A stretch of DNA of 64,000 nucleotides from Chitinophaga eiseniae (GTDB taxonomy: Bacteria > Bacteroidota > Bacteroidia > Chitinophagales > Chitinophagaceae): assembly GCF_900167135.1 (NCBI RefSeq), contig NZ_FUWZ01000008.1, positions 1 to 64,000 on the forward strand, in the 5' to 3' direction. Below are positions 50,161 to 59,710 of the stretch, one piece after another. The position numbers were made by a program, and so were the translations under genes. Every line of letters begins with the position of its first letter. Within the stretch, counting starts at the first letter, position 1. The notes under the pieces are model-generated. The model worked only from the letters and a program-made list of their open reading frames with translations. It made no database searches and was not told the DNA's origin.

Positions 50161-52221
50161 TTATTTTTCTACGTTATAGTTGTTATCTGCGGTGCGGACG
50201 ATGAGCTGTCCGCGCTGGCGGCACCGTTTGCGTAGTTCCTGGAACTCGTCGCGGTAGAATTTAAGCGGCAGCCCGTTGATAGGGTTGCCGGACATGTCTA
50301 CCGGCGCTATCAGCTCCACTTCCCGACCGGTGAGTGCGGCGGCCAGCGACACGTCGCCCCATGGCAGGATGCCGGGCACGTGGATGGCCATGTTAAAATA
50401 ATCGACACCCTGCCTGTTGGCAAACTGGTAACTGACAGGACTGTTATGTGCTACCACTTTGTGCACGCCGCTTTCCAGCGCGGCCGCAAAAAGACTGGCC
50501 ATACCGGTTTCCTTATATCCCTCGAGTGTAATGCGTTTCACGCCGTAGTGGCTACGGAGAAAGCCTGTCAGCAACCGCAGGTCGTTGGTCCATTTGCCTT
50601 GCAGGGTATGCCCCAGCCAGAGCGCACTGCGTGACAAGGTGTGAAAACGCGGCAGGCTGCCATCTGTTTTAGCAGCCACTTCGGAGCTTTGTTCGCCGGT
50701 CCCCCACAGGTCGGCCAGTACCAGGCCATAACCTTTCGCCAGCAGCTCGTCGATGCGGGCGGAAGGGATACTGTCTTTCCCGCCGCTGTGGGTTAGTACC
50801 ACGTAGCCGTTTTCCCGTTTGCGGGGTTTACGGTGCAGCAGCGGCAGCAGTTCTCCGTCCGTTGTCTCCAGCGCCAGTCTGTCCCATCCTTCTTCCGGCG
50901 TATAGGTATGTATTTTTTTCAGTTGCAGCGGTTGTTCTGCTTTCAGTACTGTTTTTAAGGCGGCTCTTTTTTCTTTCACATCCAGGCGGTCGTGGCCCAG
51001 CATGTTGGCGCGCCATTCGCTGCCTGCCTGGCGGCACCAGGCGGCGGTGCTGAGCACATTACTATCCCGCTGCAAGGCCGGAAATGTGAGCAGTTGTCGT
51101 TCGGGCAGCAATGCCGTATTGGGCAGCGGCACCGGTTCACCGTTGCCGGTATGTTTCAGGTGCAGGTCAAACCAGCCCAGCATGGCGCTGCGTATTTCCG
51201 GCCAATAGCCGTGGGTGGCGTTAAAGAGCTGGTATTGCAAACGGTCGCCGGCCTTCAGCAGCCGGAACAATGGCGCAGCCGCTTTATAGCTGCGCAGCAT
51301 CTCCGAAGGATAAAATGATTTGCTGACGTCTTTTTCGGCGTTGCATATCTTCAGTGCCCTGGGCGCCGCCATAGCGAGGATGCCGGCTTCTTCGGTGAAG
51401 GTGAGTCCGGAGGGCAACAGCTCACACACACAGTTACTGTTAAGGATATACGCTTCGAAAGTGCCTACGCTGACCACCGGTACCGCTGCTTTAATTCGTT
51501 CATCCATGGCCGTTAGCCACATGGTCTGGTTCCCTCCGCCGCTGGCGCCGGTGGCGCCGATCCGTTTTTTGTCGGTCTGTGGCAGGCTGCACAGCAGGTC
51601 TACCCCCCGCATGTTGTCTGTCAGCTGCATACCCATCAGGGTGGCGCCGGCATTCATCAGGGAAGCGCCGAGGTTAGCGCCGTGATATTCGGCCGCACCG
51701 GGCGTAGTAGTTCGCTCCCCTGCCCCCCAGGCGTCGATATTCAGGCAGATATAGCCATGGCTGGCCAGTTCATGAGCGGTGGCCTGCACCATCTCACCGG
51801 TACGGGCGCCGGGCCAGTGGCCGTGCATATTGATCACCGCAGGGAAAGGACCCGGACCGTCCGGCATATACAGATTGGCGGTAGCGTATACACCGGGCCG
51901 GGTCTGGAAAGCGATATTACGGATGCTGTATCCCTGCTGCTGTACGCGGCCGGTTTCTTTTGTATCGAGTGGCAACGTATGGTCTTCCTGCATACCGGTC
52001 TCCCGGACGATCCTTTCACGCAGCTCCTGCCGCCAGGCGGCCCACCCTTCGGTGGTTTGCGGAAGCGTGGTATACCGCTGAAAGGCGGCAGCTGCTTCCA
52101 GCTTCAGCTGCCTGCCGGCAACATCTTCCCGTTCTGCGGGAAGCACTTTGGGCAACGGCGGCCCTACAGCCAGAAAAAGCGAAGACATGACCATGAAAAA
52201 CTGCGCTATCGTATTCAACAT
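50161..52221 (-). CDS. Large secreted alpha/beta hydrolase, esterase-like
   Basis: A 686-residue protein with an N-terminal hydrophobic signal (TIAQFFMVMSSLFLAVG). The first half is an alpha/beta hydrolase similar to acetyl-xylan esterase or glucuronoyl-esterase-like enzymes: oxyanion region INMHGHWPGA, nucleophile elbow GATGASGGGNQT, and a His in ATHGYWPEIR. The second half repeats the hydrolase topology (YVVLTHSGGKD, VLADLWGTGEQ, ITLEGYKETGMASL) but its elbow lacks the nucleophile Ser, so only the first domain seems active. As operon partner of GH109 and SusCD it likely removes ester groups, such as acetyl, from the glycan. Confidence 0.82.
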   Translation of the reverse strand: MLNTIAQFFMVMSSLFLAVGPPLPKVLPAEREDVAGRQLKLEAAAAFQRYTTLPQTTEGWAAWRQELRERIVRETGMQEDHTLPLDTKETGRVQQQGYSIRNIAFQTRPGVYATANLYMPDGPGPFPAVINMHGHWPGARTGEMVQATAHELASHGYICLNIDAWGAGERTTTPGAAEYHGANLGASLMNAGATLMGMQLTDNMRGVDLLCSLPQTDKKRIGATGASGGGNQTMWLTAMDERIKAAVPVVSVGTFEAYILNSNCVCELLPSGLTFTEEAGILAMAAPRALKICNAEKDVSKSFYPSEMLRSYKAAAPLFRLLKAGDRLQYQLFNATHGYWPEIRSAMLGWFDLHLKHTGNGEPVPLPNTALLPERQLLTFPALQRDSNVLSTAAWCRQAGSEWRANMLGHDRLDVKEKRAALKTVLKAEQPLQLKKIHTYTPEEGWDRLALETTDGELLPLLHRKPRKRENGYVVLTHSGGKDSIPSARIDELLAKGYGLVLADLWGTGEQSSEVAAKTDGSLPRFHTLSRSALWLGHTLQGKWTNDLRLLTGFLRSHYGVKRITLEGYKETGMASLFAAALESGVHKVVAHNSPVSYQFANRQGVDYFNMAIHVPGILPWGDVSLAAALTGREVELIAPVDMSGNPINGLPLKFYRDEFQELRKRCRQRGQLIVRTADNNYNVEK

Positions 52222-52249
52222 CCAATGAATTTAACTATTTAAAACAAGG

Positions 52250-53800
52250 CTATTCCACGTCCCACCACAAACGGGTGGCGACGTTATCGGGGCCGCCCAG
52301 CAGCTGTATCCCTTTCTTCAGCTCGGCGCCGTTGGTGGTCGCTTCTGCAGAAGGGTAAGGCAACCGTTTGATGAAGGCGCCGGCAGGCAGGTCTGCATTG
52401 TCCGACTGTAATACCGGGTACATCTTCGGGTAACCGCTGCGGCGGAATTCAGCCCAGCCTTCCATCCCGTCGGGATAGATGGCGATCCATTTCTGCGTGC
52501 CGATCTGCTGCCGTTGTATATTGGCAGCTGAACCGAACTTCACCGGGACATCTGCTACGGCCGGCGAATTAGCTACATCGCCCGGCGCCGCAGGCATGGC
52601 AGCGGATTGTTTGTAAGCGTTGATAGCAGCGGCATCGGTAACGCCCCACTGCTGCATGCTCGTCTCAATCCCTTTTTCATAGAGCGCCTGCGCGGTGCCG
52701 CCCATATTCCAGCCGTTGACAGCACCTTCTGCCCGCAGGAAATAAGCTTCCGCGGCATAAAGCACCGTCTGGGAAGCTTCCAGCACAGGCAGCCATGCGG
52801 TGCCGTTCCAGGTGGCCCAGTACGTACCGGCATTAGAGGTTTGGTCCGCCTGGTTCAGCGGATTATTGAGCGCCACTGCCGGGGAACCGTTGCGCACGCT
52901 ACGGAAAGTGCCATTTCCTACCGCTGGCTGGTACATTCTGTTCATCCGTGGATCATTGTATCCTTTTAAATACGATAACATGGTGGAACTCATGCTAAAC
53001 TCGTTATAGGAAGCTACCCTGGCCAGGCCGTTACCATCGCCGCCGCTGAGTGAGCGTTTCAGTTTAGCCGTATGTGTGATATCGGTCATTACACCGGCGG
53101 CAACAGCCGCTTCGGCTTCCTGTTTGGCCCTGTCGGGCTGTACGCGGGAAATGCGCAATGCCAGCCGCAGCCGCAGCGTATTGGCGAACCGTATCCATTG
53201 TTGCACATCGCCGCTATAGATCAGGTCATAATTGCCGAACACATTGCCGGCGCCCGCCTGTTGCAGCGCTTTCACGGCGTGGTCCAGCCGTTTGAAAAAA
53301 TCGTCGTAGATCTTATCCTGCGCGTCATAGGCGATCACATCCTGCGCTTTACCGGCATCAAAATACGGCACCGGACCGAAATAGTCTGTCATATGATGAA
53401 ACACATACACCCACATGATTTCAGCCAGTGCATATTCGCCGGAAGTGGGTTGGGTGTTTTCAAAGATCGTACGTAACTGCGGTACGGTCTGTACATAGGT
53501 CACAATACCCGGGCGCGGCAGCCAGCCGTCGTTGATCAGGTAACGGTCGGTCTGGAAGCTGGTGGTATTCAGCGCAAAATATTGTGCATACAGATCGGCG
53601 TAAAGGTTCTGCGTAGTCTGGTAATATCCCTGGTTAACGGCAGCAGCCGACTGGGCTTTAGAGAACATAAATGGTATTTCCCTGAGACCGGCCTCGGTAA
53701 GCGTACCGGGATTGGTATTCAGTTCATCGAAATTTTTGGTACAGCCGTTCAGTGCAGCAGCCATTACCAGCGGAAGGATATATCGGAATTGTTTTTTCAT
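52250..53800 (-). CDS. SusD/RagB-family outer membrane lipoprotein
   Basis: A 516-residue lipoprotein: the signal ends AAALNGC with Cys20 as lipidation site. The body matches the SusD-like group with tetratricopeptide-type helices, including FDELNTNPGTLTEAGLREIP, EIMWVYVFHHMTDYFGPVPY and VLYAAEAYFLRAEGAVNGW. SusD proteins sit on the outer surface, cover the SusC barrel and bind glycan. The gene follows the SusC gene by 18 bases and precedes the hydrolase gene by 28. The C-terminal AEATTNGAELKKGIQ stretch fits the family. Confidence 0.93.
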   Translation of the reverse strand: MKKQFRYILPLVMAAALNGCTKNFDELNTNPGTLTEAGLREIPFMFSKAQSAAAVNQGYYQTTQNLYADLYAQYFALNTTSFQTDRYLINDGWLPRPGIVTYVQTVPQLRTIFENTQPTSGEYALAEIMWVYVFHHMTDYFGPVPYFDAGKAQDVIAYDAQDKIYDDFFKRLDHAVKALQQAGAGNVFGNYDLIYSGDVQQWIRFANTLRLRLALRISRVQPDRAKQEAEAAVAAGVMTDITHTAKLKRSLSGGDGNGLARVASYNEFSMSSTMLSYLKGYNDPRMNRMYQPAVGNGTFRSVRNGSPAVALNNPLNQADQTSNAGTYWATWNGTAWLPVLEASQTVLYAAEAYFLRAEGAVNGWNMGGTAQALYEKGIETSMQQWGVTDAAAINAYKQSAAMPAAPGDVANSPAVADVPVKFGSAANIQRQQIGTQKWIAIYPDGMEGWAEFRRSGYPKMYPVLQSDNADLPAGAFIKRLPYPSAEATTNGAELKKGIQLLGGPDNVATRLWWDVE

Positions 53801-53818
53801 GGCAGTTGATTTTAGCGG

Positions 53819-56800
53819 CTAAAAAGATACGTTCACGTTGAAACCGAAGCTGCGTACGGCAGGGAGCAGACCGGCTTCTATGCCCTGGTAGTTACTGGCG
53901 CCGATAGCCATTTCCGGATCTACCGGGAGGGTACGTTTGCCTATGCCCGGAATATCCAGCAGTGACTTGCCCCTGTACAGGAAGAAGAGATTTCTTCCTG
54001 TGAGTGCTACCCTGGCGGATTTCAGCAGTTTGTTATTTAATTTGAAATCATAGGCAACGGACAGTTCCCGCAGGCGGAAGTTGGTGGCGCTGTAGGTAAA
54101 AAACTCACCGTAGGCATTGCGGCCGCCCTGTGACACGGTCGTCCAGAGATCTTCAGCCTTGATAGCCACATTGTTCTGAGAGCCGTCCGGCAGCGCGCCG
54201 GGCAGTACCAGACCGCCGTCACGGAAACGGGTGGTATAGTCCGCCACGCCATAAGCCGCGAGGATCGCGTCGGTACCGGATACCAGCACACCGCCTACCC
54301 TGCCGTCTATCAGGAAAGACAGGGAGATGTCTTTATACTTCAGCTGGTTGCCCCAGCCCAGGGTGAAGTCGGGGTTGAAGTTGCCCAGTTTCTGGTTGGC
54401 CGTCACCATGGGCAGGCCGTTGGCATTCACCATGCGCTGACCGGTTTTCTCGTCGCGGCTCCAGGTATAACCGTAAATATCGCCGTAAGAGCCGCCCGGC
54501 TTGATCAGCAGGCTGCCGAAGTTATCGGAGGGCGACAGGTCGGCCTGGTCCACTCCCGGCGCCAGTGACAATACTTTGTTTTTATTGGTGGCGTAATTCA
54601 GCGTGGTATTCCAGCTGAAGTGATCATTACGTACAGGCGTCGCTGTTACCATCACCTCTACTCCTCTGTTTTCGATGTTACCGGCGTTGATGTACTGATT
54701 ATCGAAACCGCTGGCCTGCGGCAGGCCGATATAGATCAACTGGTTGATGGTATTGTTTTTATAGATGGTAGCGTCCACACCGAGGCGTCCATCGAGGAAA
54801 CGAGCTTCCAGTCCGGCTTCATAGGACTTGGTCTGTTCCGGTTTCAGGTCCCTGATGGCTTTGGTGAAGCTTCTGGACACGAAGCCGTTGCCGGCGCCTA
54901 CGCTGTAGTTGTAGGTCTGCAGCAGCAGGTAGGGGTCTGCATCGTTACCCACCTGCGTATAAGAGGCGCGTATTTTTCCGAAAGAAACCCAGGAGGGCAT
55001 TTTTATCATATCGGATAAAACAGCCGACAGGCCTACAGACGGATAGAAGTAGCTGTAGGGGCTGGGTAATGTGGAGGACCAGTCGTTGCGCGCGCTGACG
55101 TCCAGGTAGAGGTATTGTTTAAAATCCAGCTGGGCGCTGCCATACACGGATTGTATTTCTTTTTTGACGGTGGTATTGGAGAACGCCGGCGCAGCCGCGA
55201 AGTTCAGGTTGAACTGGTTGGGGATGCTCAGGCCATTGGCGATGGACTGGGTGTTGTATCCCCTGCTGGTGAGCACACTGCCGCCTACGTTGTAGCTGAC
55301 ATGAAAGCTGTTGGAAAGGGTGTTATTACCGGACAACAGCAGGTCCATGTTACGCTCCCAGTGGTTGACATATGCTTCGAGGTAACGGCCGCCGGGTTGT
55401 ACGGGGAAGGCGACCGTACCGTCGTAGTAGGAGGCGGTAATTTTATCGTCGTAACGGTCGAGGCTATATCTTCCCTGCACGCTGAGCCAGTCGCGCAGCT
55501 GGTATTTGGCAGATCCCATGAGCATGATGCGGTTTCGGGATTCGTTGACGCTGTTGCGGTACACGTCCCAGTAAGGGTTCTGGAAGGTGGAGGAGTTGGT
55601 CCAGTAAATGGGATATGGTTTCCCGGTGGCATCTCTTCCTTCAAAGTGTCTCAGTGAGTCCGGGCTGAGGTCGCGGGGCATGATATAGGCTTCGTTGGCC
55701 ACGCCCTGGTCTCCCACGCGGGGTTTATTTTTAATATCCTGGCTCACGTAGGTCAGTTTCACGTCGGTGGTGAGGCGGGGCAGTACTTCCGCGTTCACGC
55801 GCAGGTTGAGCGTATTGCGTTGCAGGCTGTTTTTGGGATAGATGCCGGTAACGGAGTTATTGGCATAGGAAGCGTATCCCTTGAGTTTATCGGTACCGCC
55901 GGACACGTCTACCGCGTTGTTCACGGCCGTACCGGTATTAAAGAAGCCTTTCACGTTGCCGGCGTAGGTCTGTGCCGGCGCGCCCCAGCTGTTGCCGGCG
56001 CGGGCGCCGAACTGGCCACCGTTGCCCCGGCCGTACGTATTCTGTAATTTCATGAGCAGGTTGGGCTGATCGATGGACACGCCACCGTTGTAGTGCATGG
56101 CCAGTTTACCGCTTTTGCCGCTTTTGGTGGTGATGATCAGCGCGCCATTGGCGGCACGGCTGCCGTAAAGCGCTGCAGCAGCAGGTCCTTTCAGCACGTT
56201 GATGGATTCCACGTCCTGCGGGTTGATGCTGGCCGCGCCATCGCTGCCGGAATAACCGCTGGAGGTGCCTTTAGGCTGTGTAGCCACCGTATTGGCGGAA
56301 CCGCCGCCGGCGGTCTCCGTGCTCATGGTATTGTCGATCGGCACACCATCCACTACGATCAGGGCGTTGTTATTACCGCTGATGGAACGGTTGCCGCGGA
56401 GCACTACTCTCACCGCGCCGCCGGGGCCGGAGGCTGCCGGTGTCACCACCGCGCCGGCCACTTTACCGTTGAGCGTATTCATGATATTGGCGCCCGGGTC
56501 TTTCACCGCGTTGATACTTTCGGTGCCCAGTTGCTGGGTGGCGTATCCCAGAGAACGGGTTTTTCGTTCGATACCCAGCGCGGTAACGACCACCTCGCTA
56601 AGGCTGGAAGAACTTTCGCTGAGCGTTACGTCGATAGTCGCTTTGCCGCCAACCGGAATTTCCTGGCGGGTGTATCCTACGAAGGAAAATACCAGGGTGG
56701 CATTGGCCGGTACGGCAAGCGAATAAGTACCATCGGCGCTGCTGGTAACGCCTTGCGTGGTGCCTTTAACGGCGACGGTAACGCCGGGAAGCGGCGCTTT

Positions 56801-56923
56801 GGAGACAGCATCTCTGACAGTGCCTTTGACAGGTGAATTTTGCGCCGCCAGTTGGCCGGACAGCGCCATTAGCAAGCATAGTAGCAGGTAGGGGAATAAA
56901 TCGCGGCAATTACAGTTCTTCAT
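53819..56923 (-). CDS. SusC/RagA-family TonB-linked outer membrane protein
   Basis: About 1034 residues from the ATG at 56923, which is followed by a signal peptide (LLLCLLMALSGQLAAQ). The frame is open upstream to 57073 but that would place 50 unrelated residues before the signal and run into the LacI start. A carboxypeptidase-D-like domain (VKGTVRDAVSKAPLPGVTV) is followed by the plug (GTESINAVKDPGANIMNTLN, VLRGNRSISGNNNALIVVDG, INVLKGPAAAALYGSRAANG) and a large barrel ending SFGFNVNVSF. It imports oligosaccharides with TonB energy. It leads the operon with SusD, hydrolase, GH109 and deaminase. Confidence 0.95.
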   Translation of the reverse strand: MKNCNCRDLFPYLLLCLLMALSGQLAAQNSPVKGTVRDAVSKAPLPGVTVAVKGTTQGVTSSADGTYSLAVPANATLVFSFVGYTRQEIPVGGKATIDVTLSESSSSLSEVVVTALGIERKTRSLGYATQQLGTESINAVKDPGANIMNTLNGKVAGAVVTPAASGPGGAVRVVLRGNRSISGNNNALIVVDGVPIDNTMSTETAGGGSANTVATQPKGTSSGYSGSDGAASINPQDVESINVLKGPAAAALYGSRAANGALIITTKSGKSGKLAMHYNGGVSIDQPNLLMKLQNTYGRGNGGQFGARAGNSWGAPAQTYAGNVKGFFNTGTAVNNAVDVSGGTDKLKGYASYANNSVTGIYPKNSLQRNTLNLRVNAEVLPRLTTDVKLTYVSQDIKNKPRVGDQGVANEAYIMPRDLSPDSLRHFEGRDATGKPYPIYWTNSSTFQNPYWDVYRNSVNESRNRIMLMGSAKYQLRDWLSVQGRYSLDRYDDKITASYYDGTVAFPVQPGGRYLEAYVNHWERNMDLLLSGNNTLSNSFHVSYNVGGSVLTSRGYNTQSIANGLSIPNQFNLNFAAAPAFSNTTVKKEIQSVYGSAQLDFKQYLYLDVSARNDWSSTLPSPYSYFYPSVGLSAVLSDMIKMPSWVSFGKIRASYTQVGNDADPYLLLQTYNYSVGAGNGFVSRSFTKAIRDLKPEQTKSYEAGLEARFLDGRLGVDATIYKNNTINQLIYIGLPQASGFDNQYINAGNIENRGVEVMVTATPVRNDHFSWNTTLNYATNKNKVLSLAPGVDQADLSPSDNFGSLLIKPGGSYGDIYGYTWSRDEKTGQRMVNANGLPMVTANQKLGNFNPDFTLGWGNQLKYKDISLSFLIDGRVGGVLVSGTDAILAAYGVADYTTRFRDGGLVLPGALPDGSQNNVAIKAEDLWTTVSQGGRNAYGEFFTYSATNFRLRELSVAYDFKLNNKLLKSARVALTGRNLFFLYRGKSLLDIPGIGKRTLPVDPEMAIGASNYQGIEAGLLPAVRSFGFNVNVSF

Positions 56924-57016
56924 ACGCTCGAATTTTAATGAGTGATTCTTGGTTGGCTCGTTGCTAAAACGTACCCCCAAAATACGTAGCCTCGAAACGT
57001 TTTGCCGGAATTTCAC

Positions 57017-57030
57017 CGGTAACGTTACCG
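57017..57030. promoter_or_regulatory. LacI-type operator palindrome
   Basis: CGGTAACGTTACCG is a perfect 14-base palindrome with the central CG of LacI-family sites. It lies 31 bases before the LacI start and 93 bases before the SusC start. A weaker related site, CGAAACGTTTTG, is at 56992-57003. Confidence 0.65.
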
Positions 57031-57061
57031 AAAACGTCCGTGATTTCTTATATTCGGGCAT

Positions 57062-58081
57062 ATGCGCCGACACTATGCTACGATAAAAGATATCGCCCGG
57101 GCGTTGAATATATCTGTATCAACGGTTTCACGGGCGCTGCGGGACACTTATGACGTGAATGCCGAAACCCGGCAGATGGTACTGGACAAGGCGGCAGAAC
57201 TGAATTACCGGCCCAACTTCAATGCCACCGGCCTGGTAAAAAACAGTTCCCATAACGTGGCGGTGTTACTGCCGGCCATCACCAACTACTATTTCTCTAC
57301 GGTATTTACCGGTATACAGGAAGTAGCCTACCGTCATGGCTATAACCTTATCCTGCATGTGACCAATGACGATGCGGAGCGGGAGCTGAACATCATCCGC
57401 AGCCTCTCTTTCAGCAGCCTCGACGGCATGCTGGTATCTGTATCGTCGCAGGCAGATGCCTGTGACCATTTCCAGGAAATTATAGATGACGGAGTGCCGG
57501 TCGTGTTTTTTGATCGTGTAGCCGAACATGTTGGTACCAGCAAGGTAATGCAGGACGATTACAACGGCGCTTTCGAAGCCACCGAACACCTGATCGCCAA
57601 AGGATACCGCCGCATTGCGCACCTGGCAGGGCCACAGGGACTAACCTTTACGGCCAACCGGCTGCAGGGCTACCTGGATGCGTTGCGTAAACATAAATTG
57701 CCGGTGCAGGAATCGTGGATCATTCACTCCGGCTTCGGACAGGAAAGCGGATACCAGGATTTTCAGCAGCTTTGGGAGCTGCCGGAAAAACCAGACGCCA
57801 TTTTTGCGGTCAACGACCGTAAGGCTGTCGGCGCCATGCTGGCCATGAAAGAAATGAAAATCATTCCGGGCAAAGAGGTGGGCGTGATCGGCTTCACCAA
57901 CGATCCGGTATCAGCGATCATCTCCCCATCTCTCAGCACCATCGCAGAACCGGCCTATGAGATCGGCAGGGTAAGTTGCCAGCTGCTGCTGAATCATATC
58001 CGGAAAAAGAATTTCGTAGCGGAGGAGGTAGTGCTGCCGGGGAAATTGATAGAAAGGGAGTCCACGCAGCGTAATAGGTAA
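57062..58081 (+). CDS. LacI family transcriptional regulator
   Basis: A 339-residue protein. The N-terminal HTH and hinge helix are canonical: ATIKDIARALNISVSTVSRA and AAELNYRPNFNATGLV. The remaining 270 residues are a periplasmic-binding-protein-like sensor (VAVLLPAITNYYFSTVFTGI, ATEHLIAKGYRRIAHLAG, DAIFAVNDRKAVGAMLAM). It diverges from SusC and has a perfect palindrome in front, so it likely represses or activates the glycan operon and itself in response to a sugar or sugar phosphate. Confidence 0.95.
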   Translation: MRRHYATIKDIARALNISVSTVSRALRDTYDVNAETRQMVLDKAAELNYRPNFNATGLVKNSSHNVAVLLPAITNYYFSTVFTGIQEVAYRHGYNLILHVTNDDAERELNIIRSLSFSSLDGMLVSVSSQADACDHFQEIIDDGVPVVFFDRVAEHVGTSKVMQDDYNGAFEATEHLIAKGYRRIAHLAGPQGLTFTANRLQGYLDALRKHKLPVQESWIIHSGFGQESGYQDFQQLWELPEKPDAIFAVNDRKAVGAMLAMKEMKIIPGKEVGVIGFTNDPVSAIISPSLSTIAEPAYEIGRVSCQLLLNHIRKKNFVAEEVVLPGKLIERESTQRNR

Positions 58082-58145
58082 ACTTCAATAATATGATAAC
58101 GGTAAACATTGCAGGCTTACACTCAGGTAAAATCACCATGTAGAA

Positions 58146-58520
58146 ATGAAACAAATGTTGCCCCTGTATCTCTGTCTGGTTTTCCTAACGGCTTGCAACA
58201 TTACGCCAGTCGGGCCAGTGGAAGAACTATCGAGGAGTTATTGTCCTGATAGCAGTAAATATCTGTTGTTCTATCAGCGTCAGCAAGGCGCCTGGGATGG
58301 TGACCATGCCTGCCTGGTTACCGCCATGACAGCCATTGATACTTTAACAGCTACCGAAAAACTACCTTCTGTAGCGGTTTATTATTTAGACAGTGTTTAT
58401 TGGCAAGAAAACGACTCAGCAGTGGTACTGGAAAAGTATACCGCATCTGTTCACAAGGAGCAACCGCCTTCCCGTGACACCATGATCAGGGGAATTAGCA
58501 TACAAGTCCGGTATCATTAG
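58146..58520 (+). CDS. Small lipoprotein of unknown function
   Basis: A 124-residue protein with a lipoprotein signal (LPLYLCLVFLTAC, Cys17). The mature part is a small beta-rich domain (SKYLLFYQRQQGAWDGDHA, VAVYYLDSVYWQENDSAVVL) of no family I recognise. It follows the LacI gene by 64 bases and is convergent with the DUF1801 gene, sharing adjacent stops. Possibly an outer membrane or periplasmic lipoprotein specific to the genus. Confidence 0.7.
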   Translation: MKQMLPLYLCLVFLTACNITPVGPVEELSRSYCPDSSKYLLFYQRQQGAWDGDHACLVTAMTAIDTLTATEKLPSVAVYYLDSVYWQENDSAVVLEKYTASVHKEQPPSRDTMIRGISIQVRYH

Positions 58521-58871
58521 CTATTCCGCCAGTTCTTTCACCCTATATTTTACAATCTTTTTAATCAGCGCTGCCGGCAGCGGCTTGTCTACCGGAAACT
58601 GGATAGCGCCTTTCGATGTTTTGTAAGCAGTTAAATCGTCCTGGAAGATATCGATGGCGCCACCACCGGGGTAAAAGCCGATATGGCTTTTATAACCGGC
58701 AAACCATACCAGCACTTTATTCTGCTTAAACGCTGGTATGTTATAACTGATCACTTCTGTAGCTTTGGGCGCCGCTTTGCGGATGATTTCCCGGATCTCC
58801 TGCGCCTTTGCAATGCTGGTTTCCGGCAGCGTGGCCAGGTATTCGTCGGTAGTAGTGAATTTAGTTCCCAT
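58521..58871 (-). CDS. DUF1801 (YdhG-type) protein
   Basis: A 116-residue single-domain DUF1801 protein, a frataxin-like fold sometimes annotated as an iron chaperone. Family segments: TTDEYLATLPETSIAKAQEI, EVISYNIPAFKQNKVLVWFA, HIGFYPGGGAI and the C-terminal IQFPVDKPLPAALIKKIVKY. It has the length of stand-alone members, unlike the two-part protein at 29955. Confidence 0.9.
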   Translation of the reverse strand: MGTKFTTTDEYLATLPETSIAKAQEIREIIRKAAPKATEVISYNIPAFKQNKVLVWFAGYKSHIGFYPGGGAIDIFQDDLTAYKTSKGAIQFPVDKPLPAALIKKIVKYRVKELAE

Positions 58872-58992
58872 CGTCGTTCAGTTGTACTGCAAACTTACAA
58901 ATACTGCCGCAGCGGCACGCGGTGTCAATACGACAAATACAGGGGCATATGCCGCCATAAATGATTATTTTGGGAAACCTATTTTGATACAG

Positions 58993-59709
58993 ATGACAAA
59001 CAGCCAACAACCTAAGATCAGCCTTATCACCGGCGCCAGCAGCGGCATCGGTTATGCAATTGCGCGCGCCCTGGCGGCAGACGGCCATACCGTGGTGATT
59101 ACCGCCCGCCGCCGGGAGCGGCTGCAGGAACTGGAGGCCGCCCATGTGAGGGTGATGCCCGGCGACCTCACCGATCCCGTTTTCCAGGAACAGGTGGTCA
59201 ATACCGTTTTTGACGCCTACGGCCGCTGCGACTATCTCTTTAACTGCGCCGGCAGCATTGAAGCCGGCCCGATTGAAAGTATTGACATTGATAAGATGTC
59301 GGCCATGATGCGGCTGAACGTGGAAGCGACTTTCCGGCTGACTTACCTGGTGTTGAAACGTTTCAAGGCACAGGGCTCCGGACATGTGATCAACCTGTCG
59401 AGTGTGATGGGAACGAAAGTACGGCCTACGGCCGGCGCTTACGCGGCCACCAAGTTCGCTATGGAAGCGCTGTCCGAAGCACTGCGGATGGAGCTGGCAG
59501 GTACCCCCATCAACATCTCCTGTATAGAACCCGGACTGGTGATGACGGAACTGCACAAAGACTGGGCCGTGCATCCCAGGGAAAGTATGGGCATCCATGA
59601 CCCCCTCACCGTAGCGGATGTCGTACGTACGGTGAAGTTCATTTTGGAACAACCAGCACATGTGCGTATCCCTAAACTGATGATCCTTCCGGGCCACCAC
59701 CAGATATAA
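58993..59709 (+). CDS. Short-chain dehydrogenase/reductase
   Basis: A 238-residue classical SDR from the ATG at 58993; an upstream start at 58765 would lie opposite the DUF1801 gene and add 76 unrelated residues. TGASSGIGYAIARAL binds NAD(P); NCAGS (a variant of NNAG) follows; the catalytic Ser lies in VINLSSVMG and YAATKFA carries the YxxxK. PGLVMTELHKD is the usual post-catalytic PG motif. RR after TARRRE suggests NADP preference. Substrate unknown. Confidence 0.92.
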   Translation: MTNSQQPKISLITGASSGIGYAIARALAADGHTVVITARRRERLQELEAAHVRVMPGDLTDPVFQEQVVNTVFDAYGRCDYLFNCAGSIEAGPIESIDIDKMSAMMRLNVEATFRLTYLVLKRFKAQGSGHVINLSSVMGTKVRPTAGAYAATKFAMEALSEALRMELAGTPINISCIEPGLVMTELHKDWAVHPRESMGIHDPLTVADVVRTVKFILEQPAHVRIPKLMILPGHHQI

Positions 59710-59710
59710 G

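Noticed and set aside
48831..50204. 457-codon plus-strand frame opposite the GH109 gene
   Set aside because: The minus strand has Tat signal and NAD-binding motifs; the plus-strand translation has none.
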